Of a stretch of DNA of 64,000 nucleotides, positions 30,845 to 41,468 are shown piece by piece. This DNA is from Deroplatys truncata. Taxonomy: Eukaryota > Arthropoda > Insecta > Mantodea > Mantidae. Location: assembly GCA_030765065.1 (NCBI GenBank), contig CM060975.1, forward strand, positions 108,644,094-108,708,093. The letters run 5' to 3'. Numbering within the stretch: position 1 is the stretch's first letter; each line of letters starts with the position of its first letter. The translations under genes were made by a program, and so were the position numbers. The notes below the pieces were generated by a model. That model saw only the letters and a program-made list of their open reading frames with translations, ran no database searches and was not told the DNA's origin.

Positions 30845-32785
30845 AAAATTCTGATGTGTTACACTCACATGAGTTTCTCTACTCTTGTACAAACTATTTT
30901 TACCAACGCTTATTCTCCATATGCATTATGCTAATCGAGATGTTAATCTTATTGTTAATTTTCATGTAGGTGCAATGGGAATATGGTAGGCTTTAAGCGA
31001 TAGTCAAATATTTTAACAGCTGGTTGCTATGTGGCGCATTCCGTTCTCTTTGTATGTCCAGCACATAAAAAACTGATGCGTTACATTCACATGACTTCCT
31101 CTACTCTTGTACAAACTATTTTCACAAACTCTTATTCTGCATCTATTTCATATTAATCGAGATAAACATTTGCAGAAACCATCTTTTGACATGCAAAGAG
31201 AATTACATTTTACACATAGCGACCAGTTCTAAAAATATTTGACTCGCTTAAGGGGTACTATGTTCCCCTTGTTTTGTATTTGCAAGGGCAATATAGAAAT
31301 ACAGTAATCTTTAAGCATCGACATATATCTTAATAGCTGGTTGCTAGGTGCAGCACCATTCTCTTTGCCACAGATTAATACTCTTTGCATATCCAAGACA
31401 ACAAAATGAATAACAAATTCCCATTTGATAAAATAAGTATTGAAAAATTTAAGGGAATAACTAGCAGTATCTCGAAAATGGTTCACTCAACAAAAGAAAT
31501 GTATATGACATTAATTGTATATTTTAACGCGATCTACATTTTTTGTGCTGTAAAATTTTGTTTATCTCTTATGGTTTACTAGTTATGCAAAAGTCGTTCA
31601 CAATGAAGAATACTTTTGGAGACATTCCCAGAAAATTCAAGATATACATTTTATTTGTCAGGAAAATATCCAAAATATATGATATTTTAATCAAAATCTT
31701 TAGAGCCATTTTTGAGAAAATTAAAATGTTCGAAAAATGTTCCATGTAAAGGGTTAATCTGGGGTGGGGGATTTTATTGAAATCCTTCTCTGGAAGATAC
31801 TGAACCTAAATAGCAAGTTTGGTGTTTATCCGACTGTTCGTTTCTGAGTTATGCTGTTCACAGTCACACACACATACACACACGGACATGTTTCCAAAAA
31901 TGCTTTTTTTGGATTCAGGGGGTCTCAAAACAAGTATTTCCGGTGAAATCTCGGTATCGAATTTTTGGGTGGAATACAGTACTTCCCCTACTTACTCTCG
32001 AATTTTCTGGGAATGTCTCCAAAAGTATTCTTCATTGTGAACGACTTTTGCATAACTGGTAAACCATAAGAGACAGACAAAAGTTTACTACACAGAAAAT
32101 GTAGATTGGGTTAAAATACATAATTTATCTCATATACATTTTTGTTGTTAAGTGAACCATTTTGGAGATATTGCTTGTTATTCCCTTAAATTTTCCAATA
32201 CTTATACTTTTTCTCAAATTCGTTATTCATTTTTTTGTCCTGGTAGTGCAAAGAAAATGGAATACTCCACATAGCAACCAGCTCTTAAAATATTTGACTA
32301 TCGCTTAAAGCCCACCAATTCCCCTTGCATCTACAAGAAAATTCGCAATAAGATTAACATCTCGATATCTCGATTAACATGAAGCATATGGGGAATAAAC
32401 GTTTGTAAAAATAGTTTGTACAAGAGTAGAGAAAGTCATGTGAGTGTAACACATCAGATTTTTTTATATCCTGGACATGCAAAGAGCGCTTAAAAGATTT
32501 GACTATCGCTTAAAGCCTACCATATTCGTCTTGCATCTACAAGAAGAGTAGCAATAAGATTGACATCTCGATATCTCGAATAACATGAAGCATATGGAGA
32601 ATAAGCGTTTGTAAAATAGTTTGTACAAGAGTAGAGAAAGTCATGTGAGTGTAATACATCAGATTTTTTGGATTAAGGATGCCTCAAAGATGTATTTTCG
32701 GTGAAATCTCGGTATGGAATAATGAGTGGAATTCAATACTTCCCCTACTTACTGTACGTAGTAGAGAAAGTAAAAATGTAAAGCT
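30845..32785. repeat. R1 mosaic: nested forward and reverse copies forming a large inverted repeat
   Basis: At 30852 an R1 forward 5' end (CTGATGTGTTACACTC) runs about 210 bp to an A run. A second forward copy starts there (31062 onward) and continues to its 3' end near 31998, with a short CA tract at 31862-31883. At 31998 the sequence switches to reverse R1 (GAATTTTCTGGGAATGTC), running to CATCAGATTTTTT at 32465. A further reverse 5' fragment follows to about 32670, then a forward 3' end to 32785. Blocks at 31597-31646 and 31997-32045 are near-perfect inverted copies. Confidence 0.8.
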
Positions 32786-33865
32786 ATTACAAAACTCAGA
32801 CTAATAGCAACGAATATCTCGGAAATGATTATTTCCACAACCCGTTTTATTTAACATAAAGATTCTGTTTTAACGAGATCTGCGCTTTTCTTATGACAAG
32901 CCTTTACTTAGCTCTTACGGTGTCCCACGGTTTAAAAATTACACAAAATTTAATCAGATTGAGGAAGACTTCACAGGCTATTCGCAGTTAATTCAGTATA
33001 TGAATTTTATGGATTATGTCATATCTCAAACATCTGATGCTTTAATGAAAATCGTTAGTACAATTAAAGGGTTATTTGGGGTGAGAAAGATTTGTATCGC
33101 ATGCTAGGAAGATGTTGGACTGAAATACTGTCTTATATTTAATCGATTTTCGTATTTAAATTATGCAGCTCACATAAAGGCGCGCAGATGGATGTTTTTA
33201 ATTTCAGGAGAAATCAGAGGGCGTTTTTCCGATGAAAGGTACGGTAAAGTTAAAGTTACGGACTAATGAAGGGGGCCTCGAAATCACCACATGCAAGCCA
33301 GCCGGCCCCTTGTGCTTCTACTGTGGCCCTCGAGAGGGAGGGAGGGATGAGAGGAGAGACCCGGAGGGCGACCAGATCCGGATGACAACAGGTGCAAGCA
33401 CAGACGGGACCGCAGATGTTTCCAGATTTAACGCCTCCAACGCCGCCCGCGGCCACCCGAAGTAGCTCTCGCCCAAAAGCACTCAACGAAGCAGTCATTG
33501 ATTAAACTTCCACAGAGCGCATAGCCACCGCCCGAACACCGTCGCCTGGTCTTACAACCCTGAAATAGCTGACCAGGAAGGCGATGGGAGCAGGAAATGG
33601 GGGCAGGGGAGTCGTGGTAGAAGGTAAACCACTCCCACATTCGCCTGCAGACTTGGGGAAACTACGAAAATCCCATCGGCCAGAGTAGGTGTTCGCCGGG
33701 GATCGAACCCGGGATCTCCTGAATGCGAGTCACACAAGTTACCGCCCCGCGAATTCGTTCGGTTATTTCCGATGAAACCTGGATATCGAATTTTGAAATG
33801 CAATAGTTTCCTTACTTAGCTTCCATTCTAATTAAGTACCATATGTAAACGGTAGAGAAAGTAAT
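32786..33865 (+). repeat. R1 dispersed repeat, diverged forward copy split by a SINE
   Basis: Diverged forward R1: AACGAGATCTGCG, GACTTCACAGGCTATTCGCAG, then after the SINE CTGGATATCGAATTTTG and finally CGGTAGAGAAAGTAATATT. The SINE 33238-33766 interrupts it and duplicates TTCCGATGAAA. The CA tract is absent or eroded. Confidence 0.7.
33238..33766 (-). repeat. Composite tRNA-derived SINE (type A, second subfamily) with 11 bp target duplication
   Basis: A 529 bp unit flanked by TTCCGATGAAA at 33227-33237 and 33767-33777. Read on the minus strand it starts ACCGAACGAATTCG and has a perfect B box (GGGTTCGATCCCCGG, about 33690-33705). Its 3' part (blocks CGACCAGATCCGG, GCAAGCACAGACGGG, plus reading) matches the inverted copy at 46992-47555. 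GC-rich open frames here are not genes. Confidence 0.88.
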
Positions 33866-34773
33866 ATTATAAAATGAGAAAATAAGTATTTCACTTACTG
33901 ATTTGTGCTATTTTTAGTTGATAAAGCTGCATAAATATTTCAAAGCTTGCGTGATTAAAAGTATATAATAAATAATTTTAAATGTATTCACTGTCTGATT
34001 CTAGCGTAGTAAGTATAGAGTCCTCAGATTGAGTATCTACACATAGGTCAGTTTTGTAAGAACCTTAAAACAAAGTTTTTTTTCAGAGGATTTAACCTAT
34101 TAGTTAGGGTATGTTAGAAGCTTTTGTATTCTCTAAGCGGACTGAGACAGGCGAAGACAATTGCAATCTATTGCTAATCAATTATCCCTTTAGGGGAATG
34201 ATTAATAGTACGCGATTCATCAAGGAAGTGTGTAAGTGATTTGGAATACTCGAACAAGGAATTTTGGCAGCGAACCAAGAGGGTTGGCAGGACTGTGGTG
34301 CAACCGCTGTGACCCGCGACGAGACACATGTCACATTGCTATGACGAGTATTTACATCTCTCTCAGAGCAACCGCAAAGGAAAAGAGATGGCAATCTAAT
34401 TAAACTCTTTAAGTGGAATGACAAGCTCGCCTCTATTGGCTTATATTGCAGGGTCACAGTGAAACTGATGATGGTATTAGGTTGAGGCTGGAAAACAACG
34501 AAACAGGGAAAGGGATGCATTTGACGGAATTTCAACAAAAGAAAATGTCAAAAGAATACTACAATGTTTCACAGCATGTAAAACCATTCCTCTGTTCACA
34601 AAAAAGAACCGTTAAACGTAAATCAATGTGTCTGCTAAGAATGAAATGTTTTAAGTCGAATAAAAGTCGTACGAGGCATCGTTCTCGAAACCAATAATGA
34701 AAATAAAAATTCTAAAGGTCCTGGCGAGTCCTTAAGGTATGCATATATGATCAAACGAATCAAGAGGATGAAT
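33866..34773. other. Unassigned spacer
   Basis: The open frames 34182-34538 (minus) and 34446-34697 (plus) overlap on opposite strands; neither shows a domain I recognise. No repeat was matched. Confidence 0.35.
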
Positions 34774-35583
34774 CATTTGAAGAAGTTATTTTGTTTACGT
34801 AACTTACTTACGTAATTTATTGTTACGTAAGTTATTAGCCTCACGCTTGGGAAGCCAACTTGAAATAGGTATTATTCTTTACGTTGTTTGTTGATGTTTT
34901 TGGAGTTGAAGGAGTTTGCACCACGCTTGGGAACCAACTTGAAGAAGATATTGTCTTTACATTGGAGTTTTGTTTATTTAGCTCCACGTATGGACGTTAA
35001 TTTGAAGATGATTGTTAAGTAATATGCTGCTACGTATGTAAAGCCGATTTTGAAGATGTATTTTTGTTGTTACGCTCCAAGTTTAAAAAAAAATTACTAT
35101 TTTTAACTTTGTTATTAAACTGCTTCTATAGATAGTATTTATGTTTATGTTTGCCTCGGCTGCGTCAGTCTTACTTTAGAGACATGTTTCTCTTAATCAG
35201 GGCGTGATACGACAAGAATGTAGATTTACACAGATTTTAAGTTTAAATTCACTTCTTTTTATTAATCCTTGACACAAATCAAATAGCACTACACTGATAT
35301 TAAGAGCTGCGAGATTCTTTAATTTAAAAACTTGCACTTTGTTAACGCGTATATGTAATATTTCTTTAGAGAACACATCTTCCATCCGGTCGCTACCAAG
35401 GTCTGCCAGCAACTGAACATATTTTTAACCATCCAAACCCGAAACTTTTGTATTCCAAGTCTCTGATTGGCTAATCCTAGTCCAATAGAATATCTGCATT
35501 TTACTAAAGCTTTTTCTAGCTGTTGATTGGCTAATTTTAAACTGTCACAAAATTTACATTATCGTTGCTCTAATCGTGGCTAG

Positions 35584-36892
35584 TGTGCTGTTATGTGTTC
35601 TTTTTATGTTTTGTATCTGTATTATACATCCAGCCAGTCACTTTACGTTGCTTGTCCCCTTTGCTTAACGCTCTCTTTGGTGCTCTCTTTTTTTTTCCTC
35701 TGTGGGTTGCTGACGTGGCATGTGCTTTGGCCGTACGCGCTGAGTGGTGGATTTCTGTCCGCATTGCAGGGATAGCTCTCTGCCCGGCAACTACTGATGC
35801 GGATTGTGGAAGTTTTTGTAATGAATTTTTAAGGAACGTCTTTGTGATTTTCGGTGGATCGACCTTATGTAAAGGTAGGCTTTATTATCAGTTTTATGTC
35901 CTGGTAATGGTGAGTGAATTTTGGGGCGGAAAACGTTATGTGTGTTTGAAAATAAGAGTTCGTAAAGTGACTGGCTCTTGGAGTTGTTCATAGGTTTAGT
36001 GTGTTTTGTTTCTTTTCCAGTTGAGTTATATTTTCAGTACGTGATTTTCAGTGTATAGTTAGTTTAAAATTTGTGATAAGAGCTTTACACAGTTGTGCAA
36101 TTTGAAAATGCATATTTTGATTCATGAAGGTAAAAAGCATCAGTAGTGTGAAATTTGTGAGAAAAGCTTTTGGCATTTGTCGTCTGAAATTGCATAGTTT
36201 GATAAAAGGAGGGCAAGAAGCAATATAAGTAGAAATTTGTGAGTAGAGCTTTACATATTTTGGGCACTTTGAAAATGCATAGTTAATTCAAAATTACAGA
36301 TATTCTGTTGTGTAAATTATGAGAGCAGTAATTGCAGTTAAAACCCAGTTATGCTGAACCCATTTATGCTGAACTTTGTAACTGAAAACGGTTGGGTTGT
36401 AAAGCTATCTACATCTAGCTTAGCTGGACTTTGAAGCTCTCGGTTTCCTGAATTTCATTAAAGTCTGTTTCGGTCTTGTTCAACATTCTTAGCTAGTCTT
36501 TGACTAGCTAAACATAATTAAATTTTTTGGTCTGATGTTTATAGTGGCCTTGTTTTATAAACTTTCTAAATTGATTTGGTTTGTTGAATTTTTGGATTTA
36601 CTTAATTTTGCTGTATTTAAAACTTGCCTTTACTGCTCTGCTCAATTGGTTTTGGTTGCTTTACTCTTTAAGCCATTTTTGTTTTACAGTTATTCTTTTA
36701 TGGTTGCTTTACGGTTCTGGTTATTAATGTTTGTTTATTATTATCATTAAAGTACCCAAAAACAAACTTATCAATAGTAGTATATTTTTGAGAGTTCTGG
36801 TTTCCTTTTGTTTTCCCCTACGGCACTCGTTAGGGCTTCCCTTTTCGTTTGGCCGGGGTTCCCTAACTCAGTCAAACAGCGGAACCATTGCA
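35584..36892 (+). repeat. 5' LTR of the Gypsy element (1309 bp)
   Basis: Starts TGTGCTGTTATGTG and ends CGGAACCATTGCA. It should supply promoter and polyadenylation signals, though I cannot place the transcription start. Short open frames inside it occur identically in the 3' LTR and are not independent genes. Confidence 0.96.
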
Positions 36893-36898
36893 AATTAC

Positions 36899-36910
36899 TG
36901 GTAGCAGAGC
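36899..36910 (+). promoter_or_regulatory. Primer binding site, initiator tRNA-Met type
   Basis: TGGTAGCAGAG begins six bases after the 5' LTR and is complementary to the 3' end of eukaryotic initiator tRNA-Met (acceptor stem plus CCA). The tRNA would prime minus-strand DNA synthesis here. Confidence 0.8.
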
Positions 36911-37019
36911 GTGGTTAATTGATTTGTCTGTGTTGGTTAGGGAATATTTTTGGGTTTGTTGTTTGCTCTGTATTCTCCGGATCTCATTTTCTTACTTGTA
37001 CCATATCCGTAGTATCAAG

Positions 37020-38276
37020 ATGGCGGTATCGGTTAGTAATGTGGACAGATTACGGAAAGGTGAATTGTGGGTAGAGTTGGTTGTACGTGGAGGTCAATGT
37101 TCTAGGACAACTGAAGTGGCTATTATGTTGGATGTTTTTCGACAAATTAAGGATGCTCCAATAATTACTGTTTCTATTGATCACGTGATAGTGACTAAGT
37201 GTGAGTCCACTTGCTCGTTGGCCTTAGCAGAGATTCAGGATAATTTAATGGATTTTGGGCGCGAGGATTCTCCCTCTAAGGCACAGTTGCTCAGGTGGCA
37301 AGTTATAATTCGGCATTACTTGTTCTATTTAGATTATGTCTTACAGAGATTCCCTACTTTGCAGTCTTGTATAGCGTTGCAAAAGTTAAAGGATCAGTTT
37401 AAGGAATTAGCCCATAAGGTGGAGGAAGATTTTGGGACTACACAGAATGACACTGGGGCGTCTCCCTTGTATAATCAAGGATTGTCGGATGTGGTTCAGC
37501 CTGCGATTGCGGTATCTGCGTTTCGGCCACTTAGACTCGCTCATCCCCTCCAACAATTCGTGGAGGGCTTTCAGTTAAACGACATTGTTGATGTACCATC
37601 GGCTTTACAGTTTCTCTATTTTCTTGTTCGATTGACGCTAATGGCTAAGCGTTATTTGGTACCCACGGCTCAAGTGATAGAATTATTATCTGTCAAGGTG
37701 TCTGGGATAGTTTTGGACCTCTTAATGCGGTGTGCTGGTTTGGCCGAGCCTGTGACTCGCTTTCATTTGGCCCTATTAGACATGTTCATTCCACGTAGGG
37801 AATGCACGAGGATAATGCAAGACGTATATTTTCGTCCTCAGGGTCTAACGGAACCGTTTACAGAATATATGGTTCGGGTTAAGGAAATTGCTTTAGTGTT
37901 GGTGCTCCCTGATACGGAAGCGGAAATTTGTGATGTCATTTTATCAGGACTCAATCCAGTCGTCAGGGCGGCTTTGGTTTTAGGACCTCCGCCGTCAAAT
38001 TTGCAGCAGTTGGAAGCATTGGTACCTAAACTCAATGAAGTTATGCTTGTTGATAGGCTGCGTCTGTCAGAGCCTCCGGGCTCATTAGCAACTCCTAATA
38101 CCACTGTATCAGCTCCTTCTTCGGCCATTGTTCCGGTTTCTGGTCGTCGGGCCACTATTAAATGCTTTCAGTGTGGTCAGGAAGGCCATGTTCGACGAAA
38201 TTGTCCCAATAGGAGGACCGTGAATCGGGGTTTTCTTCGTGTTTCTAATCAGGGGCGACAGTTTCGACCTTTATGA
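37020..38276 (+). CDS. gag: Gag polyprotein of the Gypsy element (418 aa)
   Basis: Structural protein that assembles cytoplasmic virus-like particles around the element RNA. I chose the ATG at 37020 (MAVSVSNVDRLRKGELW) because it has a good initiation context (A at -3, G at +4); the upstream in-frame ATG at 36888 lies in the LTR end and primer site. Residues roughly 150-340 are the capsid-like region of Gypsy Gag (RLAHPLQQFVEGFQLND, then FRPQGLTEPFTEYMVRVKE and ILSGLNPVVRAAL). A single CCHC knuckle, CFQCGQEGHVRRNC, lies at about residues 382-395 and should bind RNA. The frame closes with UGA at 38274-38276, and the same frame is open again at once into pol. The reading frame is otherwise undamaged. 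Confidence 0.95.
   Translation: MAVSVSNVDRLRKGELWVELVVRGGQCSRTTEVAIMLDVFRQIKDAPIITVSIDHVIVTKCESTCSLALAEIQDNLMDFGREDSPSKAQLLRWQVIIRHYLFYLDYVLQRFPTLQSCIALQKLKDQFKELAHKVEEDFGTTQNDTGASPLYNQGLSDVVQPAIAVSAFRPLRLAHPLQQFVEGFQLNDIVDVPSALQFLYFLVRLTLMAKRYLVPTAQVIELLSVKVSGIVLDLLMRCAGLAEPVTRFHLALLDMFIPRRECTRIMQDVYFRPQGLTEPFTEYMVRVKEIALVLVLPDTEAEICDVILSGLNPVVRAALVLGPPPSNLQQLEALVPKLNEVMLVDRLRLSEPPGSLATPNTTVSAPSSAIVPVSGRRATIKCFQCGQEGHVRRNCPNRRTVNRGFLRVSNQGRQFRPL
38274..38276 (+). promoter_or_regulatory. In-frame UGA between gag and pol, candidate readthrough stop
   Basis: The codons on either side (CCT TTA TGA CGC CAG) share one frame and no stop follows until 40221. UGA followed by C is the context most often associated with readthrough. 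No internal ribosome or frameshift signal is evident. I infer stop-codon suppression, as in gammaretroviral gag-pol; a point mutation is the alternative. Confidence 0.6.
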
Positions 38277-40223
38277 CGCCAGAAGGTTAAGTCGACCATT
38301 TGTTTGTCTCGGCGTATTTGTGGTTATCCGTTTTCGGGTAAACCCTTAGTTCAAGTTTCTCTTGAGAAGTTGCCTTTATTGGCGTTATTAGATTCCGGAA
38401 GTTCTGTCTCTTTGATTCAGCTTGATTGGCTTAGGTTAAATTTACCATGTATTATGTCGCGTGCAACCACGTGTCAGTTGGTTTGTTTGATGGTCAATGG
38501 TCAGGCCTTTCAAGTTACTCAAAAGGTATCATGTACTATACGTTTCCCACGTTTTACGTGGAAACATAGTTTTTTTGTCGTTCCCAAGCTTCCTTATGCA
38601 TGTGTCCTAGGTGCCGATTTTATGTCAAGGACTGGGATGGCTATTGATTTTTCCACTAGGCAGATCGCTTTTCATTTTGCTCCCCGGATAAAGTTGGACT
38701 TTGTGAGGGATTTTAAACCATCTCGGCCCCCTTTAACTTTGGGAGATATTAATTTGGTAACCCAAAATTGCGCAACTTCTTCTCTGTCTCATTTGTCCCC
38801 TGAACAGGCAAAGCAAATAGAGCATTTAGTTGGGGAATTTGATTCATTGTTTACAGATGTTTTAGGGGTCACTCATTTGACTCAATATGAAATTCAGTTA
38901 ACTGATTCTACTCCGGTCAAGTTATCTCCATATAAGCTCACACCACCGAAGATGGCTATATTAAAAGAGAAAATACAGAAGATGCTTGACCAAGGGCTTA
39001 TTAGACCATCTACTTCAAATTACAGCAGCCCCATATTTCTAGTACCGAAGGGAGATCAGGATTTTAGACCGGTCATAGATTATCGTCTCTTGAACAAAAG
39101 AATCCTTATTGAAAGTACCCCTTTGCCCGATTTGCATACAGCTGCTCATCATTTTTCGAAGGCTCGCGTTTTTACGACCCTGGATTTGAACAATGCTTAT
39201 CATCAGATTCCTTTGGCTGAACATTCCAAGCATCTAACAGCTTTCGCTACCCCCTGGCGCCTTTATGAATTCAATAGGGTCCCATTTGGTTTGGCTACGG
39301 GCGCGCAAGTCCTCACTCGTTTGCTGGATAATTTGTTTTCGGACATAAAATTTAAATATTTGTACCATTACTTAGATGATCTTGTAGTATATTCCGAGGA
39401 TTTTGACTCACATCTTGTTCATTTACGTGAGGTCTTTCGTCGCCTACAGAGCGCCGGGTTATCAGTTAAGCAGTCTAAAGTTCATTTTGCTACCTCTCAA
39501 ATATCATTTTTGGGCCATATGGTTTCCCCTTCTGGTATTACCATAGACCCAGATCGCACTAAGGCTATTAGAAATTTTCCGGCACCCAAGAATAAGCGTG
39601 AGGTGGCTCGATTTTTGGGAATGGTTAACTTCTTCTCTAAATTTATTTCAAATTTTTCTACTCGGGCGGAACCTCTTAATTGCTTACGTAGGAAAGGGGT
39701 TACTTTTGCGTGGGCCGAGGAGCAGGAAGCGGCATTTGTTGATCTAAAAGAGGCTATTTCAAACCCTCCTGTCTTGGCTTTTCCAGATTTTGCTATGCCC
39801 TTTATTTTACAGATGGATGCTAGTGCTAGCGCGCTAGCGGCTGTTTTGTTGCAGGAATTTCCTGAAGGTCGTCGTCCCATTTATTATAGTTCGCGTACTT
39901 TATCTCCTGAAGAACGTAAATTTTCTACATATGAATTAGAAACCTTAGCGGTGCTTTTTGGATTGGAGAAGTATAGGGTGTACTTAGAACATGTGCATTT
40001 CTTTTTAGAGTGCGATAACCAGGCTTTAACGTGGGCGTTAGCTGTCCCAAGGAAGACAGGTCGTCTTGCGCGTTGGGGTGTCCGGATAGGTGCCTTTAAG
40101 TTTACTCCTTCCTTTATCAGAGGTTCAGAAAATTGTATTGCGGATGCTCTTACCCGGGTATTTTCCGAACCTACTGAGGAGTGTGTTTATTTCGAGACTT
40201 TGGATGCTCCTGCGGATACTTAG
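38277..40223 (+). CDS. pol: Pol, protease-reverse transcriptase-RNase H part (648 codons)
   Basis: Enzymes that process the polyprotein and copy the RNA into DNA. The frame is continuous with gag and opens directly after its stop; there is no ATG near the start, so translation must come from suppression or reinitiation. The aspartic protease site LLALLDSGSSVSLI is about 35 residues in. Reverse transcriptase follows: PVKLSPYKLTPPK, then FRPVIDYRLLNKR, FTTLDLNNAYHQIPL, PFGLATGAQVLTRLLD and the catalytic YHYLDDLVVYSEDF. RNase H has FILQMDASASALAAVLLQ, KFSTYELETLAVLFGLEKYR and HFFLECDNQALTWAL, ending with GSENCIADALTRV. All core residues are present. The frame ends at an in-frame UAG (40221-40223). 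Confidence 0.95.
   Translation, partial: RQKVKSTICLSRRICGYPFSGKPLVQVSLEKLPLLALLDSGSSVSLIQLDWLRLNLPCIMSRATTCQLVCLMVNGQAFQVTQKVSCTIRFPRFTWKHSFFVVPKLPYACVLGADFMSRTGMAIDFSTRQIAFHFAPRIKLDFVRDFKPSRPPLTLGDINLVTQNCATSSLSHLSPEQAKQIEHLVGEFDSLFTDVLGVTHLTQYEIQLTDSTPVKLSPYKLTPPKMAILKEKIQKMLDQGLIRPSTSNYSSPIFLVPKGDQDFRPVIDYRLLNKRILIESTPLPDLHTAAHHFSKARVFTTLDLNNAYHQIPLAEHSKHLTAFATPWRLYEFNRVPFGLATGAQVLTRLLDNLFSDIKFKYLYHYLDDLVVYSEDFDSHLVHLREVFRRLQSAGLSVKQSKVHFATSQISFLGHMVSPSGITIDPDRTKAIRNFPAPKNKREVARFLGMVNFFSKFISNFSTRAEPLNCLRRKGVTFAWAEEQEAAFVDLKEAISNPPVLAFPDFAMPFILQMDASASALAAVLLQEFPEGRRPIYYSSRTLSPEERKFSTYELETLAVLFGLEKYRVYLEHVHFFLECDNQALTWALAVPRKTGRLARWGVRIGAFKFTPSFIRGSENCIADALTRVFSEPTEECVYFETLDAPADT
40221..40223 (+). 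other. In-frame UAG separating RNase H from integrase
   Basis: Codons GAT ACT TAG ATT GAG are in one frame and the reading frame continues open into integrase. In related elements these domains form one polyprotein. This is either a recent nonsense mutation or a second suppressible stop. It falls in a linker just after RNase H. Confidence 0.7.
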
Positions 40224-41465
40224 ATTGAGAGCTTCTCATTTTCGGCATTTCCTGAAATGTTTGTCAGTATACCTGAACTTCAACTTACCGATTCTGGGTT
40301 GGCCTCAATTATTGAGCAAATTAAATCAGGAGTTTCACTGCAGGATTATAAGATTCATGAGGGTGTTTTGATGGGAAGAGCTAGTTTTGATCGGCGTTAT
40401 AAAGTCATAGTTCCGAAGGCAGCTATTCCCATGATTCTCAGTTATTTTCACGATTCTCCTTTCGGGGGTCATTTAGGCATTGCCAAAACCAGAAATCGAA
40501 TTCGTGAACAGTTTATGTGGCGGGGCATGGATTTCGATGTAAGAAAGCATGTTAAGTCTTGCCGCATTTGCGCATTGTCCAAACCCGCGCAGGCTACAAA
40601 TTGGGGATATTTGGCTTCGGAGGTTCCCTCCGCGCCCATGGAAAAACTATTTGTAGATTTTATCGGACCGTTCCCTCGTTCTATTCAGGGAAATATTTTT
40701 GCATTGGTGCTTACTGATGCTTTCTCAAAGTTCGTATGGATTTCACCTCTGAGTGCTGCTACTGCTCGCCTTGCTATTCGGGAACTTGGAACAATATTTG
40801 GATCTTTTGGTGCTCCTCAATATCTGGTCTCTGACAACGGTTCGCAATTTAAGTCGCGTCTCTTTCGTTCCTTTTGTTTTGATTGGGGTATTAAGCATTT
40901 TACTACTACCCCTTATTACCCTAACCCCTCATTAGCGGAACGGGTCAACCGTAACCTTAAGTCCGCTTTAATTGCTTATCATCACCAGCAGCACAATTGC
41001 TGGGATAAATACTTGAAGCAACTTCAGTTTGCTTTCAATTCTGCGAGACATGAGGTTCATAAGACGACGCCGTTTTCATTGTTATTTGCCTACCAACCTG
41101 CGTCTCCTTTGGCTAATTTGTGGGCGTTAAATGATTTATTACCGGCTGACAATTCTCCGCATACCATTCGTACTAATTGGAAGGCTGCCTTGAATAATCT
41201 GCGTAGAGGCCACTCTATGAGAAAGCAGCGATACGATGCGTCCCGTCGTCCCTCCCCATTCAAAGTGGGAGATGTTGTTATGTGCCGTAACTATCCTCAG
41301 TCCTCGAAAGCAGATGCGTTTGCCGCGAAGTTAGCTCCTCGCTATCTTGGCCCGTTTAAGATTCTCAGAATTTATAAGGGGGTGTCTGTTCTTTTGCAAG
41401 AATTGTCTTCTTCCTGCAGGCGCCGCGCTCACCTGTCTCAGCTTAAATTGTATAACTCGGGGTAG
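40224..41465 (+). CDS. Pol, integrase part of the Gypsy element (413 codons)
   Basis: Integrase inserts the double-stranded DNA copy into the genome with a short target duplication (here CTAG). The frame continues that of RNase H; the first ATG is at 40257. Domains in order: an HHCC zinc-binding domain (FHDSPFGGHLG then CRICALSK, about residues 75-120), then the DDE core with FVDFIGPFPRS (first Asp), YLVSDNGSQF (second Asp) and SLAERVNRNLKSAL (Glu). The C-terminal GPF region follows (FAAKLAPRYLGPFKILRIY, ending in HLSQLKLYNSG); the plus-strand residues just before read KADA. There is no chromodomain. All catalytic residues are present. Without suppression of the UAG or internal initiation it cannot be made as part of Pol. 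Confidence 0.94.
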   Translation: MESFSFSAFPEMFVSIPELQLTDSGLASIIEQIKSGVSLQDYKIHEGVLMGRASFDRRYKVIVPKAAIPMILSYFHDSPFGGHLGIAKTRNRIREQFMWRGMDFDVRKHVKSCRICALSKPAQATNWGYLASEVPSAPMEKLFVDFIGPFPRSIQGNIFALVLTDAFSKFVWISPLSAATARLAIRELGTIFGSFGAPQYLVSDNGSQFKSRLFRSFCFDWGIKHFTTTPYYPNPSLAERVNRNLKSALIAYHHQQHNCWDKYLKQLQFAFNSARHEVHKTTPFSLLFAYQPASPLANLWALNDLLPADNSPHTIRTNWKAALNNLRRGHSMRKQRYDASRRPSPFKVGDVVMCRNYPQSSKADAFAAKLAPRYLGPFKILRIYKGVSVLLQELSSSCRRRAHLSQLKLYNSG

Positions 41466-41468
41466 CAA

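Noticed and set aside
35583-35993. 136-codon open frame at the start of the Gypsy element
   Set aside because: Lies in the 5' LTR and is repeated almost identically in the 3' LTR; no domain.
36888-37019. Upstream 44-codon extension of Gag
   Set aside because: It begins in the last bases of the LTR and crosses the primer binding site. The ATG at 37020 has better context.
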